The notes beneath the pieces were generated by a model. The model did no database searches, had not been told where the DNA came from, and saw nothing but the letters and a program-made list of their open reading frames with translations. The position numbers and the translations under genes were made by a program. Source: Thermodesulforhabdus norvegica (GTDB taxonomy: Bacteria > Desulfobacterota > Syntrophobacteria > Syntrophobacterales > Thermodesulforhabdaceae). From it: a DNA stretch of 64,000 nt. Shown here piece after piece: positions 42,968 through 52,326 of the stretch. Numbering within the stretch: position 1 is the first letter of the stretch; each line of letters begins with the position of its first letter. The stretch covers positions 62,001 through 126,000 of the forward strand of contig NZ_FOUU01000007.1 of NCBI RefSeq assembly GCF_900114975.1. Direction: 5' to 3'.

Positions 42968-42996
42968 TTGACAGCCCCGATTATGCGGCCTAAATA
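42968..42996 (+). promoter_or_regulatory. Predicted sigma-70 promoter for the binding-protein/hyp genes
   Basis: Perfect -35 TTGACA (42968-42973), 17-base spacer, and TAAATA (42991-42996). The transcript would start near 43003 and reach the start codon at 43051. Confidence 0.6.
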
Positions 42997-43050
42997 GTCG
43001 TAAGCCAACCACGAGTTCACCTGTTATTAACGTGTGTGGAGGAGGAAGCC

Positions 43051-44208
43051 GTGAAGAGCTGTGTCAAACTTTTTTGCCGGTTGCTTGTTGCTGTAATGTT
43101 TTTTTCGGCTGCCGTGACGGCCTTTGCCGGAGAACCGTACAGGATCGGTGCCGTCTTTTCGGTGACGGGGGTTGCTTCCTTTCTCGGTGAGCCTGAGAAG
43201 AAAACGGCGGAGATGATTGCAGAGAAGGTTAACGCCTCAGGAGGGATTAAGGGGCATCCCGTTGAGCTTATAGTTTACGACGATGAGAGCGACGCCACGA
43301 AAGCCATTCTCGCCGTAAGAAGGCTCATCAAGAAAGACAATGTGGCCGTAATAATAGGTCCCACCAGAAGCGGTGAGAGCCTCGCCGTGGCACCGGTGGT
43401 GGAAAAAGAGCAGGTGCCTCTTATTTCCTGCGCCGCAAGCTACAAGATCGTTACGCCCGTTGAAGAACGCCGCTGGGTTTTTAAAGTCGCTCCGTCGGAC
43501 AGTCACGTGGTTCAGAAAATGTACGAGTTCATGGTGGCCCGGGGAATCAAACGAATCGGGATTATGACCGTTTCGACCGGTTACGGTTCAAGCGGTCGGG
43601 AAGAACTCCTGAGGTATGCGCCTCAGTACGGGATAGAGATCGTTGCGGACGAGCGCTACGGTCCCAAGGATACGGACCTTACTGCACAGCTCACCAAGAT
43701 TCGGTCAAAAGACCCTCAGGCCATAGTCAACTGGTCCGTGGGGCCTACCCAGATACTTGCGGCAAAAACGTGGAAACAGCTCGGTATGGGTGACATTCCC
43801 TTTTTCCAGAGCCACGGCTTCGGGAACAAAAAGAACATAGAGATGCTCGGTGCGGATGCCGAGGGCATATTTGTTCCTTTACCGCCCATAGTGGTGGGTC
43901 CGATACTTCCCGAAGATCATCCTCAGAAAAGGGTGATAATGGAGCACACGGGAGAATATGAAGCCCGCTATAATGAGCCCGTTTCTTCCTTCGGCGGACA
44001 TGCCTGGGATGCCATGAAGCTTGCTCTGGCCGCGCTGGAAGCCGTAGGTCCCGACAGGGCGGCGATAAGAGATTTCATAGAAAACACGAAGGGGTTCGTG
44101 GGACAGTTGGGGGTATTTAACTTTTCTCCTGCCGACCACAACGGCCTGAGCAAGAAGGATCTAATCATGGTTCAGGTTAAGAACGGAGAGTGGACCATAG
44201 TGGAATAA
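43051..44208 (+). CDS. Periplasmic branched-chain-amino-acid-type (LivK) binding protein
   Basis: A 385-residue type I periplasmic binding protein with signal peptide (MKSCVKLFCRLLVAVMFFSA to AFA-GEP). GTG at 43051 is preferred because GGAGGAGG lies just before it; an upstream GTG at 43036 in frame is possible. Family features: YRIGAVFSVTGVASFLGEPEKKT, ELIVYDDESDATKAI, IIGPTRSGESLAVAPV and FGGHAWDAMKLALAALE. Permease and ATPase genes are absent here, so it is an orphan binding protein or serves a transporter encoded elsewhere. Ligand unknown; many members bind amino acids, aromatic acids or short-chain amides. Confidence 0.9.
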   Translation: MKSCVKLFCRLLVAVMFFSAAVTAFAGEPYRIGAVFSVTGVASFLGEPEKKTAEMIAEKVNASGGIKGHPVELIVYDDESDATKAILAVRRLIKKDNVAVIIGPTRSGESLAVAPVVEKEQVPLISCAASYKIVTPVEERRWVFKVAPSDSHVVQKMYEFMVARGIKRIGIMTVSTGYGSSGREELLRYAPQYGIEIVADERYGPKDTDLTAQLTKIRSKDPQAIVNWSVGPTQILAAKTWKQLGMGDIPFFQSHGFGNKKNIEMLGADAEGIFVPLPPIVVGPILPEDHPQKRVIMEHTGEYEARYNEPVSSFGGHAWDAMKLALAALEAVGPDRAAIRDFIENTKGFVGQLGVFNFSPADHNGLSKKDLIMVQVKNGEWTIVE

Positions 44209-44230
44209 AAAGAGGCCGGGCAGGTGACCC

Positions 44231-44587
44231 TTGCACGAGATGAGCATCGCTCAGGCTTTGTTTGACATCGTTCGGGACGAGGCCGAAAGGCACGGCCTGT
44301 CCAGAGTCGAGCGCGTTGCGGTGCAGGTCGGAGAGATGGCGGCTGTCGTGCCCGAGGCGCTGAGGCTTTGTTTTTCCATCATCAGCCGGGGGACTTTTGC
44401 CGAAAACTCGGAGCTCGACATTGAAATAGTCCCCGTAGTGGCACGATGTCGCCGATGCGGATTGATGTTCGAAGTCGAGAATTTTTCATTCCGCTGTCCC
44501 GACTGCGGTACCGAAGGTGCCGACTGCATGAGCGGAAGGGAGTTACTCGTCCTCGAGGTTGAAGGCTTAAGCGGAGGGGAAGTGTGA
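44231..44587 (+). CDS. hypA: Hydrogenase nickel-incorporation protein HypA
   Basis: A 118-residue nickel metallochaperone for [NiFe]-hydrogenase maturation. It must start at the TTG at 44231 because the nickel site uses Met1-His2-Glu3, here MHEMSIAQ, as in all HypA proteins. The zinc site has two CxxC pairs, CRRC and CPDC. It passes nickel together with HypB. The binding-protein gene ends 22 bases upstream and hypB overlaps by 4 bases. Hydrogenase structural genes are not in the window. Confidence 0.95.
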   Translation: MHEMSIAQALFDIVRDEAERHGLSRVERVAVQVGEMAAVVPEALRLCFSIISRGTFAENSELDIEIVPVVARCRRCGLMFEVENFSFRCPDCGTEGADCMSGRELLVLEVEGLSGGEV

Positions 44588-45246
44588 AGGAGAAGGTGAA
44601 GATTCCCGTCGTGTGCCCCATCCTTGAAGCCCACGAAAGGATGGCGAGAGAAAATCGAGAAATCTTTGATTCTCTGGGCATTTACGTCGTGAACCTTATG
44701 AGCGGGCCAGGTGCCGGAAAGACAACCCTTCTTGAGCGGACTATTGAAAGGCTGAAGGGTGATCTGAAAATTGCCGTTATCGAGGGGGACATTCAATCGC
44801 AAGAGGACGCAGAGAGGATTGCCGGAAAGGGTATTCCCGTTGTGCAGATAAACACGGGAGCAGCCTGCCATCTTGACGGAGCCATGATTCGTACCGCTCT
44901 TGAGTCTCTCAATCTCAAAGGGATTGACCTCCTGATCATCGAAAATGTGGGAAACCTTGTCTGTCCGGCGGAGTTTGATCTGGGTGAGCACGAAAAGGTG
45001 ATGATTCTGAGTGTGGCAGAAGGACACGACAAGCCGCTAAAATATCCCCTGATGTTTCAGAAGTCCTCGGTTCTCATCATCAACAAGATGGATCTTCTCC
45101 CTTACGTTGAATGTGATGTTGAGAAAATCCGAAAATTTTCACTTAATCTCAACCCGGATCAGGTTGTTTTCCCGCTGTCCTGCAAAACCGGTGAAGGACT
45201 GGATGCCTGGTGTGATTATCTGAGATCCAGAGTGTCTTCTCGATAA
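44584..45246 (+). CDS. hypB: Hydrogenase/urease nickel-incorporation GTPase HypB
   Basis: A 220-residue SIMIBI GTPase. Walker A is GPGAGKTT, the metal site is in NTGAACHLDG, and guanine recognition is by NKMD. The N-terminal nickel-storing His-rich stretch of some HypB proteins is absent, so it is the short form. It starts with GTG in a 4-base overlap with hypA. It drives nickel transfer from HypA/SlyD to the hydrogenase precursor. Confidence 0.95.
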   Translation: MKEKVKIPVVCPILEAHERMARENREIFDSLGIYVVNLMSGPGAGKTTLLERTIERLKGDLKIAVIEGDIQSQEDAERIAGKGIPVVQINTGAACHLDGAMIRTALESLNLKGIDLLIIENVGNLVCPAEFDLGEHEKVMILSVAEGHDKPLKYPLMFQKSSVLIINKMDLLPYVECDVEKIRKFSLNLNPDQVVFPLSCKTGEGLDAWCDYLRSRVSSR

Positions 45247-45252
45247 GGGTTC

Positions 45253-45284
45253 GTAACCGGGTCGAGGCAGATCGACCCGGTTAC
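45253..45284. terminator. Perfect 13-bp hairpin between converging genes
   Basis: GTAACCGGGTCGA (45253-45265) and TCGACCCGGTTAC (45272-45284) form a perfect 13-bp stem with a 6-base loop, centred between the stop codons of hypB and the iron-sulfur gene. There is no proper T run on either side, so it may act as a weak bidirectional terminator or protect the mRNA 3' ends. Confidence 0.6.
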
Positions 45285-45292
45285 CGGTTTCG

Positions 45293-46372
45293 TCAGGCCT
45301 TCCCGACCATTGCGGACATTCTTTCCTGAAACATCCTGGCATAAGTTTCCCGGAGGCTTGCGGGCACGTCTTTTTGAAGCTCTTTGGGCTTTTCTTTAAG
45401 TGTTATTGCCTCTTCGGGACAGGTCGTCACGCAGAGGCCACATCCTATACAGCGGTCCCTGTTTATTACGGCATGGTCATCTCCCAGGGTTATGGCGTCC
45501 ATCTGGCATCGGTCAACGCAGGTTCCGCACAGCACGCATGATTCTTCGTCAAGCTCGGCAATGTGGCGCGAAACCACGTAAAGTGCCGGTTTGTCCAGTT
45601 TTTTCAGATTCTTGAGTATCTGGCAACAGCAACCACAGCAGGTGCAGATGTTCGTTATCTTCTGAGCGTTTGAGGGCTGAAGGACCCGTCCGTCTCTTTC
45701 CGCTTCTTCCAGGATTTTTAGGGCTTCCTGGACGGTGATCTGTCTGCCCAGACCGTTTTCCATGTAATATTGAGCTCCAAGTCCGAAAACGAGGCAGGAT
45801 TCCAGAGGACGATCGCAGGCTTCACCGGTTAACCCGTGTTCCTTCCTGCATATGCAGGGAGCAACCACTATGGGCTGGTTTTCCTCCACCAGCCTCCGGG
45901 CTTCTTCGTAGGGCATTATGGATTGAACCGCCGTCACGGAGCCGGGAATCGGAATTACGCGGAGCTGTGGGGTCCTGAGATTCATGGCCTGTTGAAAGAA
46001 GTAGGGTGCGTATTCCCTGAGGTCAGCGATGAGTTCAGGGGTTAGCTGATTAACGTGATATTCCCATATTCCGATTATGAACTGGGCCGCCATGTAGCGG
46101 GTTTCGCTTCCTTTGCGTATTCTGAAGATCAATCCCTTCTTCGCCATCTCTTCCAGAATACCGGCAACCTTCCCGGGTTCGAGGTTCAGCCGTTTTGCGA
46201 TTTCTTCAGGCGGCTCCGGTTTGAGAGTGAGCGTGCAGGCATATCGTGCTTCTTCCGGCGTAAAGAGCCTTTTCAGAATTCTGATTTCCACCCCGGTCGG
46301 CGTTCTGGGAAAGCCGGCAGGTAACCTGTTAAGATGTTCTGCCAGTTGCTCGTACACCCTGTTCTCTTCCAT
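45293..46372 (-). CDS. Iron-sulfur protein with winged-helix N-terminus and ferredoxin domains
   Basis: A 359-residue cytoplasmic protein. Residues ~25-95 have a winged-helix look (EEIAKRLNLEPGKVAGILEEMAKKGLIFRI). The middle contains cysteine groups APCICRKEH and ICTCCGCCCQIL. Residues ~275-335 are two [4Fe-4S] ferredoxin motifs, CVLCGTCVDRC and CIGCGLCVTTCP. Such proteins are common in anaerobic deltaproteobacteria and are thought to be redox-linked; a DNA-binding role has not been shown to me here. It converges on hypB, so neighbouring nickel genes do not prove a shared role. Confidence 0.85.
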   Translation of the reverse strand: MEENRVYEQLAEHLNRLPAGFPRTPTGVEIRILKRLFTPEEARYACTLTLKPEPPEEIAKRLNLEPGKVAGILEEMAKKGLIFRIRKGSETRYMAAQFIIGIWEYHVNQLTPELIADLREYAPYFFQQAMNLRTPQLRVIPIPGSVTAVQSIMPYEEARRLVEENQPIVVAPCICRKEHGLTGEACDRPLESCLVFGLGAQYYMENGLGRQITVQEALKILEEAERDGRVLQPSNAQKITNICTCCGCCCQILKNLKKLDKPALYVVSRHIAELDEESCVLCGTCVDRCQMDAITLGDDHAVINRDRCIGCGLCVTTCPEEAITLKEKPKELQKDVPASLRETYARMFQERMSAMVGKA

Positions 46373-46575
46373 AATCCCCCTCCTGATGCCGTTTTTAAAC
46401 CCTTGTCCGTGTCTTGCCTTCTACATTAGATGAGAAGGGGCTGTCCAGCGGCAGGGAGATGAGAAAAAATTAAACCGATAGGTAAGTTGCCCTTTATTGC
46501 TTTTTTCTATTTTCCTCCCGATCTACTGCGATCTATGAGTTAAGCGGCTTTATTGATGCTTGGGAGGGATGAGGA

Positions 46576-47196
46576 ATGGTGGAGAGGGTAGTAGACTGCA
46601 GAGGGCTTGCCTGCCCCGCGCCGGTTTTGAAGACGAAGGAGGTGCTGGAAAAGGAGAGGCCCGATAGAATTTCCGTAAGAGTGGATAACCCTGCTGCGAG
46701 GGAGAATGTGTCACGTTTTTTGAGCAGGCAGGGGTTCGGCGTTACTGTTTCTGAAGATTCTGAAGGCTATCTCGTGGTGGGTAGCAGATTAGCGGGTGCG
46801 TCGGATCTGGCCCCCGGGGAGGAAGAGATCCTTTGCACCCTTTCCGGGCCCTCGGGGGAAAAACTCCTCGTGTTGATCGGTACCGATAAGCTGGGCAGGG
46901 GAAACGACGAGCTGGGGCAAAAACTCATGACCAACTTTATTAAGACCCTGGGAGAGATGGTTCCTCAACTCTGGAGGCTGGTTTTCCTGAATGCCGGGGT
47001 GAAGCTGACGGTAAAGGGATCGCCCGTACTGGACGACCTGAAAGAGCTGGAGCGGCAGGGAGTTTCCATACTTGTGTGCGGAACCTGCCTTGACTTTTAC
47101 GGGTTGATAGGTGAGAAGCAGGTTGGAGAGACCACCAACATGCTCGACATAGTTACGTCGATGCAGGTTGCCGGAAAGGTCGTCACGGTAACATGA
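46576..47196 (+). CDS. yedF: YedF-type sulfurtransferase-like selenium-metabolism protein
   Basis: A 206-residue protein. Residues 1-75 are a TusA-like domain with DCRGLACPAPVLKTKEVL, whose Cys-Pro holds the sulfur or selenium. Residues ~85-205 are a DsrE-like domain with the motif FLNAGVKLT and conserved cysteine ILVCGTCLDFYG. YedF proteins typically adjoin selD and are linked to selenium delivery. The stop codon overlaps the selD start (ATGA), so the two are translated together. Confidence 0.9.
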   Translation: MVERVVDCRGLACPAPVLKTKEVLEKERPDRISVRVDNPAARENVSRFLSRQGFGVTVSEDSEGYLVVGSRLAGASDLAPGEEEILCTLSGPSGEKLLVLIGTDKLGRGNDELGQKLMTNFIKTLGEMVPQLWRLVFLNAGVKLTVKGSPVLDDLKELERQGVSILVCGTCLDFYGLIGEKQVGETTNMLDIVTSMQVAGKVVTVT

Positions 47197-48254
47197 TGAG
47201 CGGTGGGGAAAAGATAAAGCTGGCGGAAACGGTCAGGGCGGCGGGCTGAGCTGCCAAGGTGGAGCCAGGGGTCCTGGCGAAGTTGCTCGCCGATTTGTCC
47301 TTGCAGGAAGATCCGCGCCTTCTCGTGGGGCGGGAAACTTCCGACGATGCCGGAGTGTTTAAGATTTCGGATGATCTGGCTCTTGTCCAGACGGTGGACT
47401 TTTTCACGCCCACCGTGAACGATCCCTACGATTTCGGGCGGATTGCCGCGGCCAATGCCCTCAGCGACGTTTACGCAATGGGGGGGAAACCCATTACGGC
47501 CATGAACATTGTTTGCTTTCCGACGAAAACCTTGGACCTTTACTACCTCAAGGAGATCCTTCGGGGCGGGCTTGATAAGATAAGGGAAGCGGGAGCCCTT
47601 CTCGTAGGCGGGCATAGCGTCGAGGATCAGGAAATAAAGTACGGCATGGCCGTTACGGGAGTGGTTCATCCCGAAAGGGTGGTAACGAACGGAGGTGCAA
47701 GACCCGGGGATGAACTGGTACTCACGAAGCCGATAGGAACCGGCATTATAACCACGGCTTTAAAGGGAAGATTGCTTTCCGACGATGACGATGAAGTGCT
47801 GGAAGCCGTCGAGTGGATGGCCTCTTTGAACGATAAGGCCTCGGAGATTATGAGACAATTCGATGCAGGAGGGTGCACGGACGTAACGGGTTTTGGGCTT
47901 TGTGGCCATGCCTTTGAAATGGCCGTTGCAAGTGGCGTTACCGTGGAGATCGTGTCTTCGAAGATTCCTCTGCTTCCCGGGGCTTATGATTTTGCTTCCA
48001 TGGGCATGATCCCCGCCGGGGCTTATTCGAACCGTGACCATTTTTCATGCTCCGTTGAGGTTATGCCCGATGTGGATCCCGTGCTCGCCGATCTCGTGAT
48101 GGATCCTCAAACTTCCGGAGGTCTGCTTATAAGTGTACCGGCGGGCCGTGGAGACGAACTGGCAGAGCGGCTCAGGGAAAGGGGGCTCCTTTATGCCTCG
48201 GTGATCGGGCGGGTTAAGACCTACGACGGTGCAAGAGTCCGTGTTTTGAAGTGA
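47193..48254 (+). CDS. selD: Selenophosphate synthetase, selenocysteine-containing
   Basis: A 353-residue SelD that makes selenophosphate from selenide and ATP. The frame opens with ATGATG at 47193, overlapping the yedF stop. At 47247-47249 the codon is UGA, within AETVRAAG-U-AAKVEPG, exactly at the catalytic Sec/Cys position of SelD (GUAAK), followed by a SECIS-like hairpin. Reading UGA as stop would leave the family-essential N-terminus out and give a false start at 47259. Downstream motifs: SDDAGVFKI, VDFFTPTVNDPYDFGRIAAANALSDVYAMGG (adjacent blocks), GGHSVEDQEIKYG and DPQTSGGLLI. So the enzyme needs its own product to be made. Confidence 0.95.
47247..47278 (+). promoter_or_regulatory. UGA selenocysteine codon and SECIS-like hairpin in selD
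   Basis: The UGA at 47247-47249 is followed by GCCAGG (47264-47269), loop GGT (47270-47272) and CCTGGC (47273-47278), a 6-bp stem with a G-containing loop about 21 bases after UGA. Bacterial SECIS elements lie in this range and are read by SelB. The lower stem is not well resolved. Confidence 0.75.
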
Positions 48255-48347
48255 CTTTTTCCAGAGCTTTCCCGGATTTGTCGTGATTTTTGTCTGACCT
48301 CAGAGTAAAGCCCGTTCGGTTGTCGTTTCCCGCGATGGATGTGTTGA

Positions 48348-48376
48348 TTGCCAGATGGGGAAGGGGATCGTATAAT
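48348..48376 (+). promoter_or_regulatory. Predicted sigma-70 promoter of dnaE
   Basis: TTGCCA (48348-48353), a 17-base spacer and a perfect TATAAT (48371-48376). The start would be near 48383, leaving a ~50-base leader with an AAGGAG ribosome site before the ATG at 48433. Confidence 0.7.
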
Positions 48377-48432
48377 TCCATGTCCAGGCCGTAGAGTTGA
48401 TGCTTAAGTCAACAGAATGAAGGAGCCGTGAC

Positions 48433-51400
48433 ATGGAATTCGTCCATCTTCATGTTCACACAGAATACAGCCTTCTGGATGGAGCAATCAGGATAAAGGA
48501 TCTCCTGGAGGCCACGAAAAGGTACGGAATGCCGGCCGTGGCCATAACCGATCACGGCAACATGTTCGGCGCTCTCGAGTTCTACGAGAAGGCAACTTCC
48601 GCAGGCGTAAAACCGATAATCGGCTGTGAGGTCTATGTGACCCCTTACTCTCTTTCGGATCAGGTTGAGCGGATTCAGAGGAGTAAGGGTGATGATGAGG
48701 ATAAAAATTACCACCTCGTCCTGCTTGCCGAAAGTTATGAAGGTTACAGGAATTTGATGAAGATCGTTTCAAAGGCTCACCTAGAAGGTTTTTATTACAA
48801 ACCCTGTATCGACAAGGAGAATCTGGAAAGGTTTTCGTCGGGAATTATAGCACTGTCCGCATGCCTTAAAGGGGAGGTGCCGCGGCATATTCTTAAAGGA
48901 GATATGAAGCGTGCCCGTCAGTGTGCCGGGGAGTATTCGGAAATTTTCGGTGCCGGCAACTTCTACCTGGAGCTTCAGGCAAACGGCCTTGTCGAGCAGG
49001 CTAAGGTCAACGATGGGCTTTTAGAGCTTGCAAGGTCCATGAATCTGCCTCTTGTGGCAACCAACGACTGTCACTACCTTGAGAAGCATCATGTTCGGGC
49101 TCACGAGATACTTCTCTGCATTCAGACCAACAGGACCGTCCTTGACGAAAAACGAATGCAGTTTCATACCGACGAACTCTACTTCAAGTCTCCCGATGAG
49201 ATGTATTCCGCCTTCAGACACGTTGAAGAAGCCCTGAAGAATACGCTGGTCGTTGCAGAAAGGGTGAATCTGGAAATTCCTCTGGGCCAGTATCATTTTC
49301 CGGTTTTTACTCTGGATAACGGTGAGACTGCGGAAGATCGTTTTGAAAAGCAGGCCCGGGAAGGTCTGCTCAGGCGGTGGGAGCAGATTAAGAAAAAGAT
49401 GCCCGGTGCGGGAGAAAGTGAATTCCGGGTTTATCGGGAAAGGCTGGAAAAGGAAATAGCGGTAATCAAGAAGACCGGCTTTGCGCCTTATTTTCTCATC
49501 GTTTCGGATTTCATAAATTACGCCAAGAGCAGGGGAATTCCCGTTGGTCCGGGGCGGGGCTCTGCTGCGGGAAGCCTCGTTGCTTATGCCATGGGCATAA
49601 CCGACATAGATCCCATAGAGCACGGCTTGCTTTTCGAGCGGTTCTTGAATGAAGAGCGCATAAGCATGCCCGATATCGATGTTGACTTCTGCATGAAGCG
49701 GCGTGATGAGGTGATAAGATACGTCACGGAAAAATACGGGAAGGACAGGGTGGCCCACATAACGACCTTTGGTACGATGTCGGCCCGTCAGGTGGTGAGA
49801 GACGTCGCGAGGGCGCTGGGGTTTACCTATGCGGAACAGGATCGGATCGCAAAATATGTTCCGGCCGTTCTCGGTATTACACTGGAGAAGGCCTTTGAAC
49901 TGGAGCCCCGGCTTGAGGAGTTGCGAAGTCAGGATCCTCAGATTAAAGAGCTTTTTGATATTGCCTTTACCCTGGAAGGCCTTGCCCGTCACGCCTCAAC
50001 CCATGCGGCGGGGATAGTTATAGCGGACAAACCCATCGTGGAATACGTTCCTCTCTACAGAGACCAGGACGGTGAGGTGGTGACTCAGTACTCAATGAAA
50101 TACGTGGAAAAGGCCGGGCTGATAAAGTTCGACTTTCTGGGACTCAGAAACCTCACGGTCATAGACGATACCGTAAAGCTGGTCGAAAAAAATCACGGTG
50201 TTAAGCTGGACATGCTGAACATCCCCCTTGATGATCCTGAAACTTACGATCTTCTGTGCAGAGCCGATACGACGGGGGTTTTTCAGCTGGAAAGCGCCGG
50301 CATGAGAGAAATCCTTGTGCGCCTCCGACCGGAAAAGTTTTCGGACATCGTGGCGCTGGTGGCGCTCTATCGTCCCGGGCCTCTGGAAAGCGGCATGGTG
50401 GATCAATACATTAAGGCAAAGCACGGTGAAATTCCGGTGACCTATGAATTGGAGGAATTGCGTCCGATACTTGAACAGACCTATGGGGTCATACTTTATC
50501 AGGAACAGGTTATGCAAATTGCGAGTGTGCTTGCCAATTATACACTGGGCGAGGCGGATATACTCAGAAGGGCCATGGGCAAAAAAGACCCGGAGGTCAT
50601 GAAGGCTCAGAGGGAACGCTTTCTGGAAGGTGCCAGGCAGAATAACATCGATCTGGAAAAGGCAAATCGCATATTCGATCGAATGGAGAAGTTTGCTCTT
50701 TACGGATTTAACAAGTCTCACAGTGCCGCTTATGCCTTTATCGCCTATCAAACGGCTTATCTCAAGGCGCACTACCCTGTGGAGTTCATGGCGGCTCTTT
50801 TGAACAGTGTGGTCAGCGATTCCGACAAGGTGGTTAAGCTGATAGCCGAGTGTCGGGATAAGGGTATAGATGTATTGCCGCCGGACATAAATGCCAGTGA
50901 TCGGGGTTTTACTGTTGTCGAAGGGAAAATAAGATTTGGGCTTGCCGCCGTTAAAAACGTGGGGGATGCCGCCGTTGAGGCCATTCTCTGTAGCCGTGAA
51001 AAGGATGGGCCTTTTGAGTCGATCTACGACTTCTGCCAGCGGGTGGACGGCCAAAAGGTTAATCGCCGTGTAATAGAACAGCTCATAAAATGCGGAGCCT
51101 TTGATTCAATTCATCCCAACAGGGCACAGGTTATAGCCGGTCTCGATGGAGCCCTTCAAAGGGCTCAGTCCGTTCAAAAGGATAGACAGAACGGGCAGAT
51201 GAACCTGCTTTCGATTCTTCGCTCCAGGACTAACGACCTTCCCCTGAAAAACCTCGCTCTGCCCGACGTGCCTGACTGGGATAGCCGGACCATGTTAAAC
51301 TACGAGAAGGAAGCCCTGGGTTTTTACGTCTCCGGTCATCCTCTTGACTTTTACCGTGAAAGGCTTTCCAGGCTTTGCACCGACACCACTCAGGATCTGT

Positions 51401-51957
51401 CCTCAAAACCCGACGGAGCACAGGTCGTCGTGGCAGGGATGATCACGGTCGCAAAGGAAATAACCACGAGGCGTGGTGAAAGGATGGGCTTTTTGAATCT
51501 TGAGGATCGGGAAGGAATAGCCGAGGTGGTTGCCTTCCCGGAGGTTTACATGCGCTATCGTGATGCTTTAGTTGCCGACGACGAGCCCCGGGTGGTTATG
51601 GGCGTCGTTCAGCATGACGAAAAATCCACAAAAATAATCGCCAGCGAAATCCTTTCGGTCGACGAAGCCGAAGAAAAAAAGGCGACTCTGGTCGTGCTGA
51701 AATTGAATGCAGAAGGCGTAAAACACGACGATATTTTGTTGCTTCACCGCATTGTAAAGAACAATCCCGGATCGTGCCCGTTGAGATTGCATCTAAACCT
51801 TGAAGATTCGATCGAGGTCGTAATACTTCCCGACGATAGCCTCAAAGTGTCTCCAACTGCCGATGTGATTTCCAGTCTTAAAAATTCTTTCGGTTCCGAT
51901 TCTGTGAGCGTGCTTTATAATAAGGACATGCCTTCCAGCGGAGCTGTTGTATCCTGA
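48433..51957 (+). CDS. dnaE: DNA polymerase III alpha subunit
   Basis: A 1174-residue replicative polymerase. The PHP domain is at the start (HLHVHTEYSLLDG, then TDHGNMFG). The palm active site is in GRGSAAGSLVAYAMG and MPDIDVDF, with three aspartates available. The fingers domain has YRPGPLESGMVDQYI and the helix-hairpin-helix is followed by an OB fold (VVVAGMITVAKEIT, near 990-1065). Length is normal for the single-DnaE type. It is followed closely by an MTH938-like gene and holC, so replication genes share a transcript. Confidence 0.97.
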   Translation: MEFVHLHVHTEYSLLDGAIRIKDLLEATKRYGMPAVAITDHGNMFGALEFYEKATSAGVKPIIGCEVYVTPYSLSDQVERIQRSKGDDEDKNYHLVLLAESYEGYRNLMKIVSKAHLEGFYYKPCIDKENLERFSSGIIALSACLKGEVPRHILKGDMKRARQCAGEYSEIFGAGNFYLELQANGLVEQAKVNDGLLELARSMNLPLVATNDCHYLEKHHVRAHEILLCIQTNRTVLDEKRMQFHTDELYFKSPDEMYSAFRHVEEALKNTLVVAERVNLEIPLGQYHFPVFTLDNGETAEDRFEKQAREGLLRRWEQIKKKMPGAGESEFRVYRERLEKEIAVIKKTGFAPYFLIVSDFINYAKSRGIPVGPGRGSAAGSLVAYAMGITDIDPIEHGLLFERFLNEERISMPDIDVDFCMKRRDEVIRYVTEKYGKDRVAHITTFGTMSARQVVRDVARALGFTYAEQDRIAKYVPAVLGITLEKAFELEPRLEELRSQDPQIKELFDIAFTLEGLARHASTHAAGIVIADKPIVEYVPLYRDQDGEVVTQYSMKYVEKAGLIKFDFLGLRNLTVIDDTVKLVEKNHGVKLDMLNIPLDDPETYDLLCRADTTGVFQLESAGMREILVRLRPEKFSDIVALVALYRPGPLESGMVDQYIKAKHGEIPVTYELEELRPILEQTYGVILYQEQVMQIASVLANYTLGEADILRRAMGKKDPEVMKAQRERFLEGARQNNIDLEKANRIFDRMEKFALYGFNKSHSAAYAFIAYQTAYLKAHYPVEFMAALLNSVVSDSDKVVKLIAECRDKGIDVLPPDINASDRGFTVVEGKIRFGLAAVKNVGDAAVEAILCSREKDGPFESIYDFCQRVDGQKVNRRVIEQLIKCGAFDSIHPNRAQVIAGLDGALQRAQSVQKDRQNGQMNLLSILRSRTNDLPLKNLALPDVPDWDSRTMLNYEKEALGFYVSGHPLDFYRERLSRLCTDTTQDLSSKPDGAQVVVAGMITVAKEITTRRGERMGFLNLEDREGIAEVVAFPEVYMRYRDALVADDEPRVVMGVVQHDEKSTKIIASEILSVDEAEEKKATLVVLKLNAEGVKHDDILLLHRIVKNNPGSCPLRLHLNLEDSIEVVILPDDSLKVSPTADVISSLKNSFGSDSVSVLYNKDMPSSGAVVS

Positions 51958-51974
51958 CCTGGAGGTTTACGACC

Positions 51975-52316
51975 ATGATAGAGGATTACGGCTTCGGGCA
52001 TATGGTTATTAACGGCCGGAAGTACACGGCCGATTTGAAGATTATCTCAGACAGGGTAATATCCGACTGGTGGCGTCGTGAAGGGCACAGGCTACACATT
52101 GATGACATCACGGACATAATTGATGCCCGACCGGAAGTCGTGGTCCTGGGAACCGGTGCCTTTGGATTTATGAAGGTTCCGTCAGAGGTGGTCGATTTTC
52201 TTGAAGCCAGGGGTATAGAAGTTGTGGTTGAGAAGACAAAGGAGGCGGTTAAGAGGTTTAACGGTTTGAAAGAGGCAGGTCGTCTTGTGGCCGGAGCTTT
52301 TCATCTGACCTGTTGA
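51975..52316 (+). CDS. MTH938/NDUFAF3-like conserved protein
   Basis: A 113-residue protein of the DUF498/MTH938 family. Features: YGFGHMVINGRKYTADLKI, the ISDWWRREGHRL region, VVVLGTGAFGFMKVP as glycine-rich loop, and VVVEKTKEAVKRFNGL. In mitochondria the related NDUFAF3 helps complex I assembly; the bacterial role is unknown. It starts 17 bases after dnaE with GGAGG upstream. Confidence 0.87.
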   Translation: MIEDYGFGHMVINGRKYTADLKIISDRVISDWWRREGHRLHIDDITDIIDARPEVVVLGTGAFGFMKVPSEVVDFLEARGIEVVVEKTKEAVKRFNGLKEAGRLVAGAFHLTC

Positions 52317-52326
52317 CGGTGGTGCC

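Noticed and set aside
47259-48254. selD starting at GTG 47259
   Set aside because: This start follows the UGA and would remove the catalytic Sec region; the frame clearly continues upstream to the ATGATG at 47193.
49021-51054. Long antisense frames inside dnaE
   Set aside because: Products (about 320 residues each) show no domain; dnaE is complete and conserved on the other strand.
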